Source: Palsa-504 sp963789225 (GTDB lineage Bacteria > Actinomycetota > Actinomycetes > Streptosporangiales > Streptosporangiaceae). From it: a DNA stretch of 64,000 nucleotides. This document shows positions 16,702 to 25,133 of the stretch, one piece after another. The position numbers were made by a program, and so were the translations under genes. Location: positions 186,001 to 250,000 of the forward strand of contig CAWBKD010000022.1 of the NCBI GenBank assembly GCA_963789225.1, read 5' to 3'. The notes under the pieces were generated by a model. That model was not told the DNA's origin, did not search any database, and worked only from the letters and a program-made list of their open reading frames with translations. Every line of letters starts with the position of its first letter. Position 1 is the stretch's first letter.

Positions 16702-17912
16702 GGTTCCAATACAGGGCACAGGTGGCTGACCTGCGAGTTCCCCTGCGGTAGCGGTAGACGTGGTGGCAGTATCGCGGGCTTGTGGCCATACGGATGCTCT
16801 ACCTGATGTTCGTCCGCCTGACCGGCTGGGTAGCGCTGCTGGCGCGTTCGTCGGCGTCGAAGGACGCCGAGCTGCTGGTGCTGCGCCAGGAGGTCGCGGT
16901 GCTGCGGCGGCAGCACCCTCGGCCGAGGCTGGACTGGGCCGACCGGGCGGTACTCGCCGCCTTGGCCCGGCTGCTGCCCAGGCCTGTGCGGATGGGCCGT
17001 CTCGTGACGCCGGGCACGCTGCTGCGCTGGCATAAGCGGCTGGTCCGCTGGCGCTGGACCTACCCGCACCGCAGTGGCCGTCCGCCGGTCGACCCCAAGG
17101 TGGCGGAGCTGATCGGGCAGATGGCGCGGGATAATCCTGGCTGGGGCTACAAGCGGATCCAGGGCGAGCTGCTCGGCCTCGGCTACCGGGTCGGCGCGTC
17201 CACAGTGCGGCGGGTGCTGAGGCGGCTGCGGATCCCGCCAGCGCCGCAGCGCAACCGCGATACCTGGCGGCAGTTCCTGCACGCCCAGGCCTCCACGATG
17301 CTGGCCTGCGACTTCTTCCATGTCGACTGCGCGGTGACTTTGCGCCGGGTCTACGTGTTCTTCGCCATCGAGGTCGGCACCCGCCATGTCCATATCCTGG
17401 GCGTGACCGCGTATCCGGACGGCGCATGGACCACCCAGCAGGCCAGAAACCTGCTGATGGACCTGGGAGAGCATGCAGACCGGTTCCGGTTCCTGATCAG
17501 GGACCGGGCCGGGCAGTTCACCGGCACATTCGACGCCGTACTCGCCGGGGCGGGGATCGAGGTGGTGAAGATCCCGCCGCGCAGCCCGAAGGCGAACGCC
17601 TATGCCGAGCGCTGGGTACGGACCGTCCGGTCCGAGGTCACCGACCGGATGCTCATCGCCGGGCCGCAGCACCTGCGGATAGTCCTGGACGAGTATGCCG
17701 CGCACTACAACACCCATCGGCCGCACCGGGCCAGGAACCTGCGGCCACCAGACTGCGCCGGCGCGGCAGTGGCCCCGGTCACCGACCTGGCGACGACCCG
17801 GGTACGTCAGGAGGTTCTCGGCGGGCTGATCCATGAGTACCAACGGGCCGCATGACCGCTAAAAGCCAATGGCGAAATCGCAGGTCACAGGCTATTACGA
17901 GGTTATGGAACC
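16702..17912 (+). mobile_element. complete IS with 35-bp inverted repeats (IS3/IS481-like)
   Basis: 1,211 bases bounded by imperfect 35-bp inverted repeats at 16702-16736 and 17878-17912. Both read inward from GGTTCCA and end in TGACCTGCGA. One transposase gene fills it. I see no matching target duplication at the flanks (GAGG versus CTAC), consistent with a deletion next to the insertion. Remnants of a related copy lie at 12956 and 15716. Confidence 0.82.
16782..17855 (+). CDS. integrase-core (DDE) transposase
   Basis: 357 residues. The N-terminal region has a helix rich in Leu/Arg (KDAELLVLRQEVAVLRRQHP) and a helix-turn-helix block ending GWGYKRIQGELLGLG. The rve integrase core follows with the DDE triad in LACDFFHVDC, LIRDRAGQF and AYAERWVRTVRSE. 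It ends with the usual YNTHRPHRA segment. Length and order match widespread actinobacterial integrase-core transposases of the IS3/IS481 superfamily. A GTG just upstream could serve as alternative start. The gene is intact and the IS ends are present, so the element could still move. Confidence 0.88.
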   Translation: MAIRMLYLMFVRLTGWVALLARSSASKDAELLVLRQEVAVLRRQHPRPRLDWADRAVLAALARLLPRPVRMGRLVTPGTLLRWHKRLVRWRWTYPHRSGRPPVDPKVAELIGQMARDNPGWGYKRIQGELLGLGYRVGASTVRRVLRRLRIPPAPQRNRDTWRQFLHAQASTMLACDFFHVDCAVTLRRVYVFFAIEVGTRHVHILGVTAYPDGAWTTQQARNLLMDLGEHADRFRFLIRDRAGQFTGTFDAVLAGAGIEVVKIPPRSPKANAYAERWVRTVRSEVTDRMLIAGPQHLRIVLDEYAAHYNTHRPHRARNLRPPDCAGAAVAPVTDLATTRVRQEVLGGLIHEYQRAA

Positions 17913-18193
17913 CTACAGGCCTACTGCCTTTCCGCTTGGGGGTCTGTCCGGGCGGCCGGATGTGAGTGCGTTCACCCGGGCCTGGACGCGGTCGAGGTCG
18001 GAGTGCATGCCGAGGCGCTGGAAGGGGACGGCCTCCGGCCGGGTTCCCGGCACGGGAACCGGGAACGGTCCGCAGAGCGGGCAGACCGTCCGGCCAGGTT
18101 GGCGAGTGATGGTTATGCTGCGTAGTTGCTGACCTGTTCATTTCGGGCTGAGCACGGCTGGCGGGCTGCGGAGTGCCTGTTCGCGGGGCGGCT

Positions 18194-19033
18194 TTAGCGG
18201 GTGCTCTTGATGAACGTGAGGGCTGCTTCGGCGACGTCTTGCCAGCCGCTGTCGAAGACCAGGGAGTGGCCGCGGCCCGGGATCTCCTGGAGCTGGGTGG
18301 CAGCGGGGTTGCGTTTCTGCCTCCGGTAGGAGGCGGCGGCGATGGCGTGCGGGGCGATGTGGTCTTTCTCGCCGGTGATGAGCAGCATGGGGCCGCGGTG
18401 CGGGTTCTTGGTGTCCACCTTGAGCTCGGTGAATGGGTTGATGTTGGCGGTCGCGGCCTGGAAGAGCGGGATGCCCGAGCCCGGGACGGGGTAGGCGTCA
18501 TACAGCCGCTTGGCCTCGTTCTCGCTGACGGCGTTGGCGAAGGAGTAGCGGAATTGCTCGTAGGTGAGCATGACTGACCGCCGGTGGTTGGCCGGGTTGC
18601 CGATGACCGGGCTGGCCGACCGGAGCGCGGACAGCGGCAGTGGCAGTACCCCGCGGAACGGGCCGGCGTCGATCGGGACGGACGCGGTGGCCAGTCCCTG
18701 GCCGGCGAGCTGCTGGGTGATCAGGCCGCCGAAGGAGTGCCCGATGATCGCCGGCTTGTTCTGCAGCGCGGCGATGGCCTCGGCCATGTGGCGGGTGACC
18801 TGGCCGACGCTCTTGCCCGCGAAGACCTGCGGGTGGGCTCGGGCCTCGTCGACGGTCGCCGGGTCGTCGGGCCAGCCGGGGGCGATGGTGGCGTAGCCGT
18901 TCTCCTCGAAGAGCGTGCGCCAGGGCTGCCAGCTTGAGGGGAGCATCCACAGGCCGTGGACGAAGACGACCGGTGGCAGGCCGGTGGCGTTCGCCCGGCT
19001 GATGTCTTGCGTCTCTCGAGCGCTGAGGCTCAT
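18194..19033 (-). CDS. alpha/beta hydrolase
   Basis: 279 residues, alpha/beta-hydrolase fold. The oxyanion region VVFVHGLWM (residues 22-30), nucleophile elbow GHSFGG (Ser100), late aspartate TGEKDHI and histidine GRGHSLV give a full catalytic triad. Homologues are usually annotated as generic hydrolases acting on esters or similar; the substrate cannot be read from the sequence. There is no signal peptide, so it is cytosolic. It is divergent from the PucR regulator gene, with 220 bases between. The 280 bases between this gene and the IS at 17912 hold only a partial minus-strand frame with a CPLCG motif, too short to call. Confidence 0.85.
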   Translation of the reverse strand: MSLSARETQDISRANATGLPPVVFVHGLWMLPSSWQPWRTLFEENGYATIAPGWPDDPATVDEARAHPQVFAGKSVGQVTRHMAEAIAALQNKPAIIGHSFGGLITQQLAGQGLATASVPIDAGPFRGVLPLPLSALRSASPVIGNPANHRRSVMLTYEQFRYSFANAVSENEAKRLYDAYPVPGSGIPLFQAATANINPFTELKVDTKNPHRGPMLLITGEKDHIAPHAIAAASYRRQKRNPAATQLQEIPGRGHSLVFDSGWQDVAEAALTFIKSTR

Positions 19034-19253
19034 TGGTGTACCGCCATTCGGGACGGGAGCTGGGAATCCGCCAGCCGCGTAACCGGCGGACGGAATGTCG
19101 GACTGCTGCCAATCCTTGCGTGCTGCCAGCGGGAAGTCGATGTCCCGGAAGGCACGGGCAACTAGGCGCAGATTGTCCTGGGGGACAACATCAAGTTGGC
19201 GAGCATCATACGGAACTGGCGGTTCCCGGCGCTGCGGGAGCTAGTATTGGCTG

Positions 19254-20537
19254 ATGGAACAATCACCGGCGGACGATGTCGGCGCTGGACTCGCCTTGCT
19301 CGGCGCGGAGCTCAGGGAGCGGGCCGACGAGCTCGCTGACGGGATGGCCGCGCTGATCAGGGCGGCCATCCCGGTCTACGGCACGGCCTCGGTGATCAGC
19401 GACGAGGAGCTGCGCCGGACCTGCCGGGACAACGTCGGGTTCGTCTTCGGCCCGATCGGGCGCGCCCCGGCGGTCGCGTCGCCGGAATCGCGCGAGAACG
19501 GGAGACGGCGCGCGAGGGCCGGCGTGCCGCTGACCGCGGTGATGGCGGCCTACCGGGTCGCAGCCCGGTACCTGTGGGACTGCCTCGCCGGCACCGCCGC
19601 CCGCAGCGAGGTTTCCGCCGGCGTCACGCTTCGTGCCGCCTCCGAGATGTGGCTCGCCCTGGACACCTTTACCCAGGAGATGGCCGACGGCTACCGGGAA
19701 GAGGTCACCTTCCAGGTTCTCGGCCAGGAGGAGGAACGCTCAGCCGTGGTCCAGGCGCTCCTGGAGGGCCGGCTGGATGAGGCCAATCTCTGGGAGGCGG
19801 CGGACATCCTGCGGATCCCGCTGCGGGGCAGCTACGTCGTTATCGCGGCGCAGGTGCCAGGCCCGGGGCGGCACGCCCTCCCCCAGGCCGAGGCGGCGCT
19901 CAAGCGCATCGGGGTGATCTCGGCGTGGCGGCTCCTGCACGACGCCGAGGTCGGGATCGCCTGCCTGCCCGGCCCGCGACCTCAGCTAACCCGCCTGGCG
20001 GATTCCCTGCACTCGCTCAGCACGGGCCTGGCCGGGGTCAGCCCGTGTTACCACGATCTCCGCGACACTCCCCGAAATCTCAGGCTGGCCAGGATCGCGC
20101 TGCGCAGCGCGTTCGCCGCTCAGCGCGTCACGGTCTTCGACCGCGACCTGTTCGCCGTCGCGGTGGGCAGCAACCCGGAGGTGATGCGGCACGTCTCAAG
20201 CAGCATCCTGGGCGCACTTGACCAGGTCCCGGCCGGCCAGCGGCCGGTCCTGCTCGCTACCCTCGGCGCCTGGCTCGACAACGGCGGCTCCGCCAGCAAG
20301 GCGGCCAGCGTCCTGTTCTGCCATCCCAACACGGTCCGGCACCGGATGCGCCGGGTCGAACAGCTCACCGGACGCTCCCTGTCCGACCCCCGCGGAGTAG
20401 CCGAGCTGAGCCTCGCCTTCGAGATCGACCGCCGCGACGAACATCCCCCACCTGAGCCAGCTGCAAACGGCTCACCGGCTAACACCAGGCACGCGACCGC
20501 GGGCCAAGTACTCAGCGGCCACACATCCCCAGCGTAG
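19254..20537 (+). CDS. PucR/CdaR family transcriptional regulator
   Basis: 427-residue one-component regulator. The N-terminal two thirds are a helical sensory region plus the GGDEF-related segment typical of CdaR/PucR proteins (TFQVLGQEEERSAVVQALLEG). The C-terminal PucR helix-turn-helix is clear: LATLGAWLDNGGSASKAASV, then FCHPNTVRHRMRRVEQLTG. The last 40 residues are a disordered tail. Such regulators often control a neighbouring catabolic gene; the divergent hydrolase at 18194 is the obvious candidate, which is inference. The start ATG 19254 is weakly supported, with no strong ribosome site. Confidence 0.88.
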   Translation: MEQSPADDVGAGLALLGAELRERADELADGMAALIRAAIPVYGTASVISDEELRRTCRDNVGFVFGPIGRAPAVASPESRENGRRRARAGVPLTAVMAAYRVAARYLWDCLAGTAARSEVSAGVTLRAASEMWLALDTFTQEMADGYREEVTFQVLGQEEERSAVVQALLEGRLDEANLWEAADILRIPLRGSYVVIAAQVPGPGRHALPQAEAALKRIGVISAWRLLHDAEVGIACLPGPRPQLTRLADSLHSLSTGLAGVSPCYHDLRDTPRNLRLARIALRSAFAAQRVTVFDRDLFAVAVGSNPEVMRHVSSSILGALDQVPAGQRPVLLATLGAWLDNGGSASKAASVLFCHPNTVRHRMRRVEQLTGRSLSDPRGVAELSLAFEIDRRDEHPPPEPAANGSPANTRHATAGQVLSGHTSPA

Positions 20538-20857
20538 ACAGCCGCCCTCGCAGTTCATGACTGCTTGCGGATTGCTCACACAGGTGTTCAGGCAACCAGT
20601 CAACTGTCCAGGTGGACTCCTACACGGACCTATAGGGAACCGGGCATAGAGCAGCGCAAGCGGGGGCTTTGCGGTTAGTGAACAGTGCTCATGCGGTGCC
20701 GTATCGGGTAGTTGATCATTTGGGCACGGCGACCACGTTCACGTTGCGTGGCTGGCGTCCGGTTCTGGCATAGGCCAGTTCGACTGGCCATAGCCCGCTC
20801 AGGTAGGCCAGGATGGTGATGCGTCGCAACCCGCTGTGCTCCGCACGTAACCCGGCG
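20538..20857. other. intergenic stretch after the PucR gene
   Basis: 320 bases with no supportable gene. CTATAGGGAACC at about 20631 resembles the ends of the nearby IS elements but I could not pair it. Confidence 0.35.
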
Positions 20858-21127
20858 TTACGCTGACGTCCGGTACCCGTTGCGGGAGTTCACCCGGTCC
20901 GGGCTGACCTCCCCGTACCCGGCGCCGCACCGCACCTCCACCTCGGCGTCCATCATCCGCTGGGCGAACGCCCGGACCATCGCCCGCAGCACATCCGGGC
21001 TCGCCGACGCCAAAGTCTCCTCGAACTGCGCACCCGGAACGGGCACAATGTCACCTACGGCCACTTCGCTCTCCTTCGTTGCTCCGAAATCACTTCGAAG
21101 GATCGCGAGGTGGCCGCCTCGCATCAC
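20858..21127 (-). pseudogene. IS256-family transposase, N-terminal fragment
   Basis: The 89-residue frame contains SASPDVLRAMVRAFAQRMMD, AEVEVRCGAGYGEVSPDRVN and SRNGYRTSA, the start of an IS256/mutator transposase (normally about 400 residues). All catalytic parts are absent and the frame ends at once after NGYR. It is a dead fragment whose 5' end faces the VapBC pair. Confidence 0.8.
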
Positions 21128-21251
21128 GGCGACACGCCGTACTCCGGCAACTCCGTCACATCAGTACCGGTTACCCCATACACCACTTCCGTGGACGTGA
21201 ACCCGCTCAGGCCGTAAGGCTTTGATAGCCGGCCCACCGCGCAGTCTTGTG

Positions 21252-21270
21252 TAGAATCATGTGTAAGGAG
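21252..21270 (+). promoter_or_regulatory. -10 box and ribosome site for vapBC
   Basis: TAGAAT (21252-21257) is a good -10 hexamer 19 bases before AAGGAGG and the ATG at 21277. No -35 is clear. Confidence 0.5.
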
Positions 21271-21276
21271 GCGCAC

Positions 21277-21477
21277 ATGGCTACTAATCTGGCAATCGAC
21301 CCCGATCTGCTGGAGCGCGCCCTTGAGGTCAGTGGCGAGCGCACCAAGAAGGCCGCGGTCACCCGAGCGCTGCAGGAGTTCATCGCCCGCCGCGAGCAGG
21401 TCCGCATCCTTGGCCTCTTCGGCACGGTCGAGATCGACCCGGAGTACGACTACAAGGCCGAGCGCTCGCGGGGGTGA
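21277..21477 (+). CDS. VapB-type antitoxin
   Basis: 66 residues: MATNLAIDPDLLERALEVSG, then a helix KKAAVTRALQEFIARREQ and an acidic tail DPEYDYKAERSRG. This is the short actinobacterial VapB (DUF2191-like) layout: an N-terminal DNA-binding/dimer part and a C-terminal toxin-neutralising tail. The ATG 21277 follows AAGGAGG by 6 bases and is preferred to an upstream in-frame codon at 21247. The stop overlaps the toxin start (GTGA). The pair is expected to autoregulate. Confidence 0.85.
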   Translation: MATNLAIDPDLLERALEVSGERTKKAAVTRALQEFIARREQVRILGLFGTVEIDPEYDYKAERSRG

Positions 21478-21881
21478 GCCTGCTCGTCGACACCAGCGTC
21501 TGGTCGCTCGCGTTGCGCCGGGACGCTCCTCCGGATGTGCCTGAGGTCCGGGCACTGCGGGATGCGCTAGCCGGTGGCGAGATCGTCGCGACCACCGGGG
21601 TGATCCTGCAGGAATTGCTCCAGGGCGTCGTCCCGGAACGAGCCCGGACACAGATCATCGAGATGTTCGCTGCGCTGGAGTACCTTACGCCCTCTCGCGA
21701 AGATCACGTCGCTGCGGCGGGCGTGCGCAACACGTTGCGTTCTGCTGGTGTTCAGGTCGGCACGATCGATGCCCTCATCGCCCACCTGGCGATCGCTGGT
21801 AGTCACACGCTCCTCACTACGGACAACGACTTCCGCGCCGCATCCAGCCATATCAGCCTTCAGCTATGGCGCGCCCCTTAA
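21474..21881 (+). CDS. VapC-type PIN-domain ribonuclease toxin
   Basis: 135 residues with the PIN-domain acidic set: D in LLVDTSVW (residue 6), E in VILQELLQG, D in TIDALIAHLA and D in LLTTDNDF. VapC toxins cleave tRNA or rRNA when freed from VapB. The gene begins at GTG 21474 inside the antitoxin stop, a standard coupled arrangement. It is complete and apparently functional. It sits near the right end of island segment I, where such modules typically stabilise mobile elements. Confidence 0.88.
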   Translation: MSLLVDTSVWSLALRRDAPPDVPEVRALRDALAGGEIVATTGVILQELLQGVVPERARTQIIEMFAALEYLTPSREDHVAAAGVRNTLRSAGVQVGTIDALIAHLAIAGSHTLLTTDNDFRAASSHISLQLWRAP

Positions 21882-21917
21882 CCCCGCTTCTGCCTGCGGG
21901 TTTGGGGCCGTGCCTGC

Positions 21918-22331
21918 TCAGGGGCGGTCTGGCCGCTTGCAGACGGTGGCCGACCCGTGCACACTCTCTGAGTGTTCGTGGACGACGCGCAGCCCGGGAT
22001 CGTGAGCTGTCACGTGATCTTCGAACGTGCCTTCCGCGACGGCGACGGCACTGGTGATCGCGGTGTCGCCGAGTTCGCGCAGGGCGGTAGCGAGGTGGCG
22101 GCGCCCGGTCACCGTGCTGCCTTCCGCCCGCGCGTGCTGCTTGGCTCGCTTCACGGCCCGGTCCGCGGTTGGGGAGAACACGGTCATCCCGCCCTGGATG
22201 ACAGGTTCACCGGGTAGCGGCTGGGTCAGCGCGGCGACCAGGTGCGGCACGTCGGCCACGTCCTGTTCCTGCGCCGCCGCCAAGGCGATGGCCTGGCGCA
22301 GCACCGCGAGAAGCTCGTCAGAGAAGATCAT
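21918..22331 (-). CDS. small Clp N-terminal-domain-like protein
   Basis: 137 residues. The sequence MIFSDELLAVLRQAIALAAA, then HLVAALTQ and a second unit AVKRAKQHARAEGSTVTGRR with HLATALRELGDTAI, looks like the two helical repeats of the Clp N-domain (substrate or adaptor binding in ClpA/B/C). No ATPase follows, so it would be a stand-alone N-domain. It lies exactly beside the left edge of the 1.4-kb direct repeat, and its promoter may be in the repeat. The identification is by pattern only. Confidence 0.55.
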   Translation of the reverse strand: MIFSDELLAVLRQAIALAAAQEQDVADVPHLVAALTQPLPGEPVIQGGMTVFSPTADRAVKRAKQHARAEGSTVTGRRHLATALRELGDTAITSAVAVAEGTFEDHVTAHDPGLRVVHEHSESVHGSATVCKRPDRP

Positions 22332-22360
22332 CAGATTTCCGGTGGCAGGTACTTTGTGAG

Positions 22361-22497
22361 TGCTCCTGCGCGTCCAGCAGCACGTCGACGAGCACGCGGT
22401 ACTGCGCTGCCAGCTGATCTGCGGTCAGGTACGCAGCGACGTCAAGGCGACCAGGGAAGCCTGCTAGCTCCCAGGCGTCTGCGTTCGGCGTGCTCAT
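22361..22497 (-). pseudogene. 5' fragment of jetA (Wadjet), cut off
   Basis: Starts MSTPNADAWELAGFPGRLDV exactly as the longer jetA at 40282, then ends after about 46 codons at the repeat edge. The rest of the gene is absent. It shows that the repeat was copied from the jetA-bearing island (or its ancestor), not the reverse. Confidence 0.85.
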
Positions 22498-22659
22498 GGA
22501 GCTGCAAACCCAGGCATAGCGTCATGGTACGGGGACGGCAGGACATTCGGCGGTCACTCCGCGTCCCGTCTAATGAGCAATTTGTCGTACAACAATCAGA
22601 CGATTCGGCGGCAGGGCGCGCGGGCAGTAGCTCAAATCCGACGCAGTGCGTGGGTGCTT

Positions 22660-23079
22660 TTAGAGTGCGTGGGGGAGGAGCCTGAACGCGGAGACATGCC
22701 TTGGGCGGACGATGCTGAAGTGCTTGCGGTCTACTGTCGCGACCTCCGCGAGGTTCAAGCGCTCAGCGATCGCGATCACGGCCGCATCGACTATGCCGAG
22801 GGGAAGGCTCACGTACTGCTCGACGAGTTCCGCGATGCGCGAGATGTCGCCCTCCTCGACTTCAGCAACGTGGAAGCCGTTGCCGCCGAATGACTTCAGA
22901 AAGGTGACCTCCGCGTGCGGCCCGACGCGTGACTGGAGTAGGTAGCCGATCTCGCCCAAGACCGGCGACGGAACGAGGAGTGGCCCTTCGGCGGCGCGCA
23001 TCAGAGAGAGGCACGCGGCGTGATGATTGTCCTTCACGTTGCCTGCAGCGAGCAGGACACCCGTATCGCACAGCAGCAT
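22660..23079 (-). CDS. PIN-domain toxin, copy A
   Basis: 139 residues starting MLLCDTGVLLAAGNVKDNHH. PIN-domain acidic residues: D5 in LLCDTGVL, E in VLGEIGYLL, D in GIVDAAVIAIAERL and D in VATVDRKHF. It is a likely VapC-like RNase toxin. The ATG follows the antitoxin TGA directly (TGAATG), so the two genes are coupled. An apparently identical copy lies at 40445. With two copies on one chromosome, each antitoxin should neutralise both toxins. Confidence 0.87.
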   Translation of the reverse strand: MLLCDTGVLLAAGNVKDNHHAACLSLMRAAEGPLLVPSPVLGEIGYLLQSRVGPHAEVTFLKSFGGNGFHVAEVEEGDISRIAELVEQYVSLPLGIVDAAVIAIAERLNLAEVATVDRKHFSIVRPRHVSAFRLLPHAL

Positions 23080-23271
23080 TCAGCGGCCGAGTTCGGCCCG
23101 CAGGATCTCCTCTGACCTCTCCGCCAGATCCGGATCAGACTCGAAGGACGCGAAGAACGGCAGATCCCGTGCGCCGTGAGAAGCATCAGCCCGGCCCCGG
23201 ATCAGCTCAAGAACCGGCCGAACCTCCTCCTCGGGAAGCTCGTCCACCAGGTGATGCAGTTCCTCACGCAT
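23080..23271 (-). CDS. antitoxin partner of the PIN toxin, copy A
   Basis: 63 residues beginning MREELHHLVDELPEEEVRPV and ending in an acidic helix DPDLAERSEEILRAELGR. It is a short, charged actinobacterial antitoxin type with no named family that I can assign. I start at the ATG complementary to 23269-23271; a -10-like TATACT (complement of 23288-23293) lies about 17 bases upstream, which excludes the longer open frame. The stop touches the toxin ATG. Confidence 0.75.
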   Translation of the reverse strand: MREELHHLVDELPEEEVRPVLELIRGRADASHGARDLPFFASFESDPDLAERSEEILRAELGR

Positions 23272-23691
23272 CGCGCTCACGCGACCAGTATATGAGCACC
23301 GGATGGAGACCGCAGCGCGCCTTCCCGGAGGGCGAGCCCCCCGTGCTCCTAGGCGAGTTCTGCGGCCGGATGGCTCGAGGCTCATCTAAGGAGGCCGCCC
23401 CTAGTGCCGGTACGGCCGTGGGTACTCCAGCCATGCATATGCGGCCGGGGGTCCTGAAATGCCAGGTCAGAGCCAGAAAGCCGGGTGGACGGTCGGCGTA
23501 ACCGCTCCGGTCGGCCCCGTCCGTGGCCTTTTCCGCGCCCGTCCGTGGGCTGGTCCGTGCCCGTCCGTGGGCCGCACGGCCCCTTGAAACCCGGCGCCCA
23601 CGGACGCATAGCGGACGGCGGTGGCCCGCGAACGCGCCTCGAACGGCGTATGCGCTGGTCAGCGCCGGGTGACTTGGGTAGGAGCGACGGG

Positions 23692-23742
23692 CTGTAAAAC
23701 CGTCGGCTCAGCCTACGTTGGTTCGAACCCAACACCTGCCAC
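23692..23742 (+). repeat. att core copy 2
   Basis: Exact 51-bp copy of the tRNA-Tyr 3' half. The 5' half of the tRNA is absent, so it is not a gene. Upstream it has the island right-end sequence (CCTCGAACGGCGTATG...GTAGGAGCGACGGG) shared with copies 4 and 5. Confidence 0.92.
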
Positions 23743-23744
23743 AC

Positions 23745-23930
23745 CCTGGTGAAATGGCCCTCTGGCTGCGGAAACGCGGCGCGGTGGGCCGTTTCCTTCT
23801 TGTCACGCCATGTATCAGTGTGTCACTGCGGTCGATGCATGGCAGTGTGTACCTACATATGGTGTACAGCGTCCGGGCAAAACTAGCGGTTCAAATAACC
23901 GCTCGCTTGCGGCGCCAGGTTCAGCTGTTT
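23745..23930 (+). repeat. island left-end sequence right of att copy 2
   Basis: Homologous to the sequence right of the real tRNA (10577-10640 plus 12607-12720). It includes a diverged terminator hairpin (AAATGGCCC...GGGCCGTTTCC) and blocks ATGTATCAG, ACAGCGTCCGGGC and ATAACCGCTCGCTT. The uninterrupted state here defines the IS110 insertion point in the first copy. Confidence 0.65.
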
Positions 23931-23991
23931 CATAGCAGCTCCGAACCGAGCCGTGGTCCGCCTCAACCGGGTAGCACGAGCCGGGCTAACC

Positions 23992-24020
23992 TTGACTATC
24001 ACATAAGATGAAGATACTAT
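23992..24020 (+). promoter_or_regulatory. sigma-70-like promoter of the MNT/HEPN pair
   Basis: TTGACT (23992-23997), 17-base spacer, TACTAT (24015-24020). This is one of the best consensus promoters in the window. Transcription would start near 24027, so the MNT start codon must be the ATG at 24047 rather than codons further upstream. Confidence 0.7.
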
Positions 24021-24046
24021 CATGTTTTGTGAAAGTCGGTCCGTCC

Positions 24047-24622
24047 ATGCTGACGCCTTTCCTGCGGTCTGATGCGCAGGGCGCCGTGCTGGCAGAGACA
24101 CTGCTCGATCCAACGACCGAGCTTACGATCTCAGAGATCGCCCGTCGCGCGGGCGTGCTGCTAGCCGTCGCTCACCGTGAGGTCAGCCGCCTCGTCGATG
24201 CTGACGTGCTGCGCGATCGGCGCGAAGGCAACAATAGGCTGGTACACGCCAACACGGAGCACCCACTGTGGCCACTCATGTCACAAATCGTAGTGGAAAC
24301 ATACGGGCCGGCCCCGCTGCTGCGTAACCTGCTCGCCGAACTGCCCGGCATCCGCGAGGCTTACATCTACGGCTCCTGGGCAGGCCGGCGCGTCGGACAG
24401 CCCGGCCCGCCGCCACACGACATCGACGTCCTTGTCGTCGGTAACCCGTCCCGGACCGACCTGCTTGATGTCGCCGACGCGGCTCAGCAGCGGCTGCACA
24501 CTCAGGTCAACATCCACACCACCACGCCCGAGGCGTGGGCCGCGAAAGATCAGCCCTTCCTGATGACGGTCGCATCCCGTCCCCTCATCACCCTTGTCGG
24601 CCCGGAGACAGCCGGTGACTGA
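24047..24622 (+). CDS. winged-helix nucleotidyltransferase (MNT-type antitoxin)
   Basis: 191 residues. The N-terminal winged helix (TISEIARRAGVLLAVAHREV, SRLVDADVLRDRR) resembles ArsR-type DNA-binding domains. The C-terminal minimal nucleotidyltransferase has GSWAGRR followed by HDIDVLVVG, i.e. the GS and DxD motifs that bind nucleotide and metal. Such proteins are antitoxins that inactivate HEPN RNases by AMPylation, and the fused DNA-binding domain can regulate the operon. The start is set by the upstream promoter. The gene overlaps the HEPN start by 8 bases. Confidence 0.82.
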   Translation: MLTPFLRSDAQGAVLAETLLDPTTELTISEIARRAGVLLAVAHREVSRLVDADVLRDRREGNNRLVHANTEHPLWPLMSQIVVETYGPAPLLRNLLAELPGIREAYIYGSWAGRRVGQPGPPPHDIDVLVVGNPSRTDLLDVADAAQQRLHTQVNIHTTTPEAWAAKDQPFLMTVASRPLITLVGPETAGD

Positions 24623-25133
24623 GCGCAACCCGCGTGCGGACGACCTCGGCTGGTTGCCTGACGCTCCCGCCACAGGGTTCCTCCTCGACCGCGGGCAGAT
24701 CGAGCGCATTGAGGCAAACCCGGCTTATGCCCGCACCATCCTTGCCCAGGCCCGCATGCATCTGTCCTCCGCCCGCATCCTGGCCACCACTGAGGACGCA
24801 GCCGCGGCATTCGTTACTGCGTACGACGCTGCGCGGAAGTCGTTGTCAGCGATGCTCGCCGTCCAGGGACTGCGCGCCCGGGGTGGCGACGGCGGGCACC
24901 GTGTACTCAGCGAACTCATGCAGGCACAGCTCCCGCGGCACAGGCGCACACTGCGCGAATTTGACTGGATGCGCCAGAAGCGCAACGACACCCAGTACCC
25001 AGACCCCGATAAGCCGACTGCCACAGCGAACGACGTCACCGACGGCATCGCCGCCGCGCAACGGATCGTTGAGCTGGGAGAGCAGTTCCTGGGACTCGTC
25101 ACCGCTCAGCCGAAGACAGGGCAGGAGCTTTAG
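24615..25133 (+). CDS. HEPN-domain protein, partner of MNT
   Basis: 172 residues from GTG 24615, which overlaps the MNT stop (GTGACTGA). The protein is all-helical: ARMHLSSARILATTEDAAAA, FVTAYDAARKSLSAML, and a late RQKRNDTQYP. This is the HEPN layout, but the catalytic Rx4-6H motif reads RNDTQY, with tyrosine where histidine is expected, so RNase activity is uncertain. By gene order it forms a MNT/HEPN toxin-antitoxin unit. Confidence 0.78.
   Translation: MTERNPRADDLGWLPDAPATGFLLDRGQIERIEANPAYARTILAQARMHLSSARILATTEDAAAAFVTAYDAARKSLSAMLAVQGLRARGGDGGHRVLSELMQAQLPRHRRTLREFDWMRQKRNDTQYPDPDKPTATANDVTDGIAAAQRIVELGEQFLGLVTAQPKTGQEL

Larger units (their letters stand above)
22361..23744. repeat. 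1.38-kb direct repeat, copy A
   Basis: Appears identical to 40146-41529 (constant offset 17,785 across the genes I compared). It contains the first 46 codons of a jetA homologue, the PIN toxin and its antitoxin, and ends nine bases into the shared sequence after the tRNA T-arm. Left of 22361 and right of 23744 the copies differ completely. Confidence 0.92.

Noticed and set aside
17913..18190. Minus-strand frame with CPLCG beside the IS
   Set aside because: No start and no recognisable family; probably a fragment, left unannotated.
20640..20850. Minus-strand peptide ITILAYLSGLWPVELAYART
   Set aside because: Looks coding by composition but has no start context or family; too short to support.
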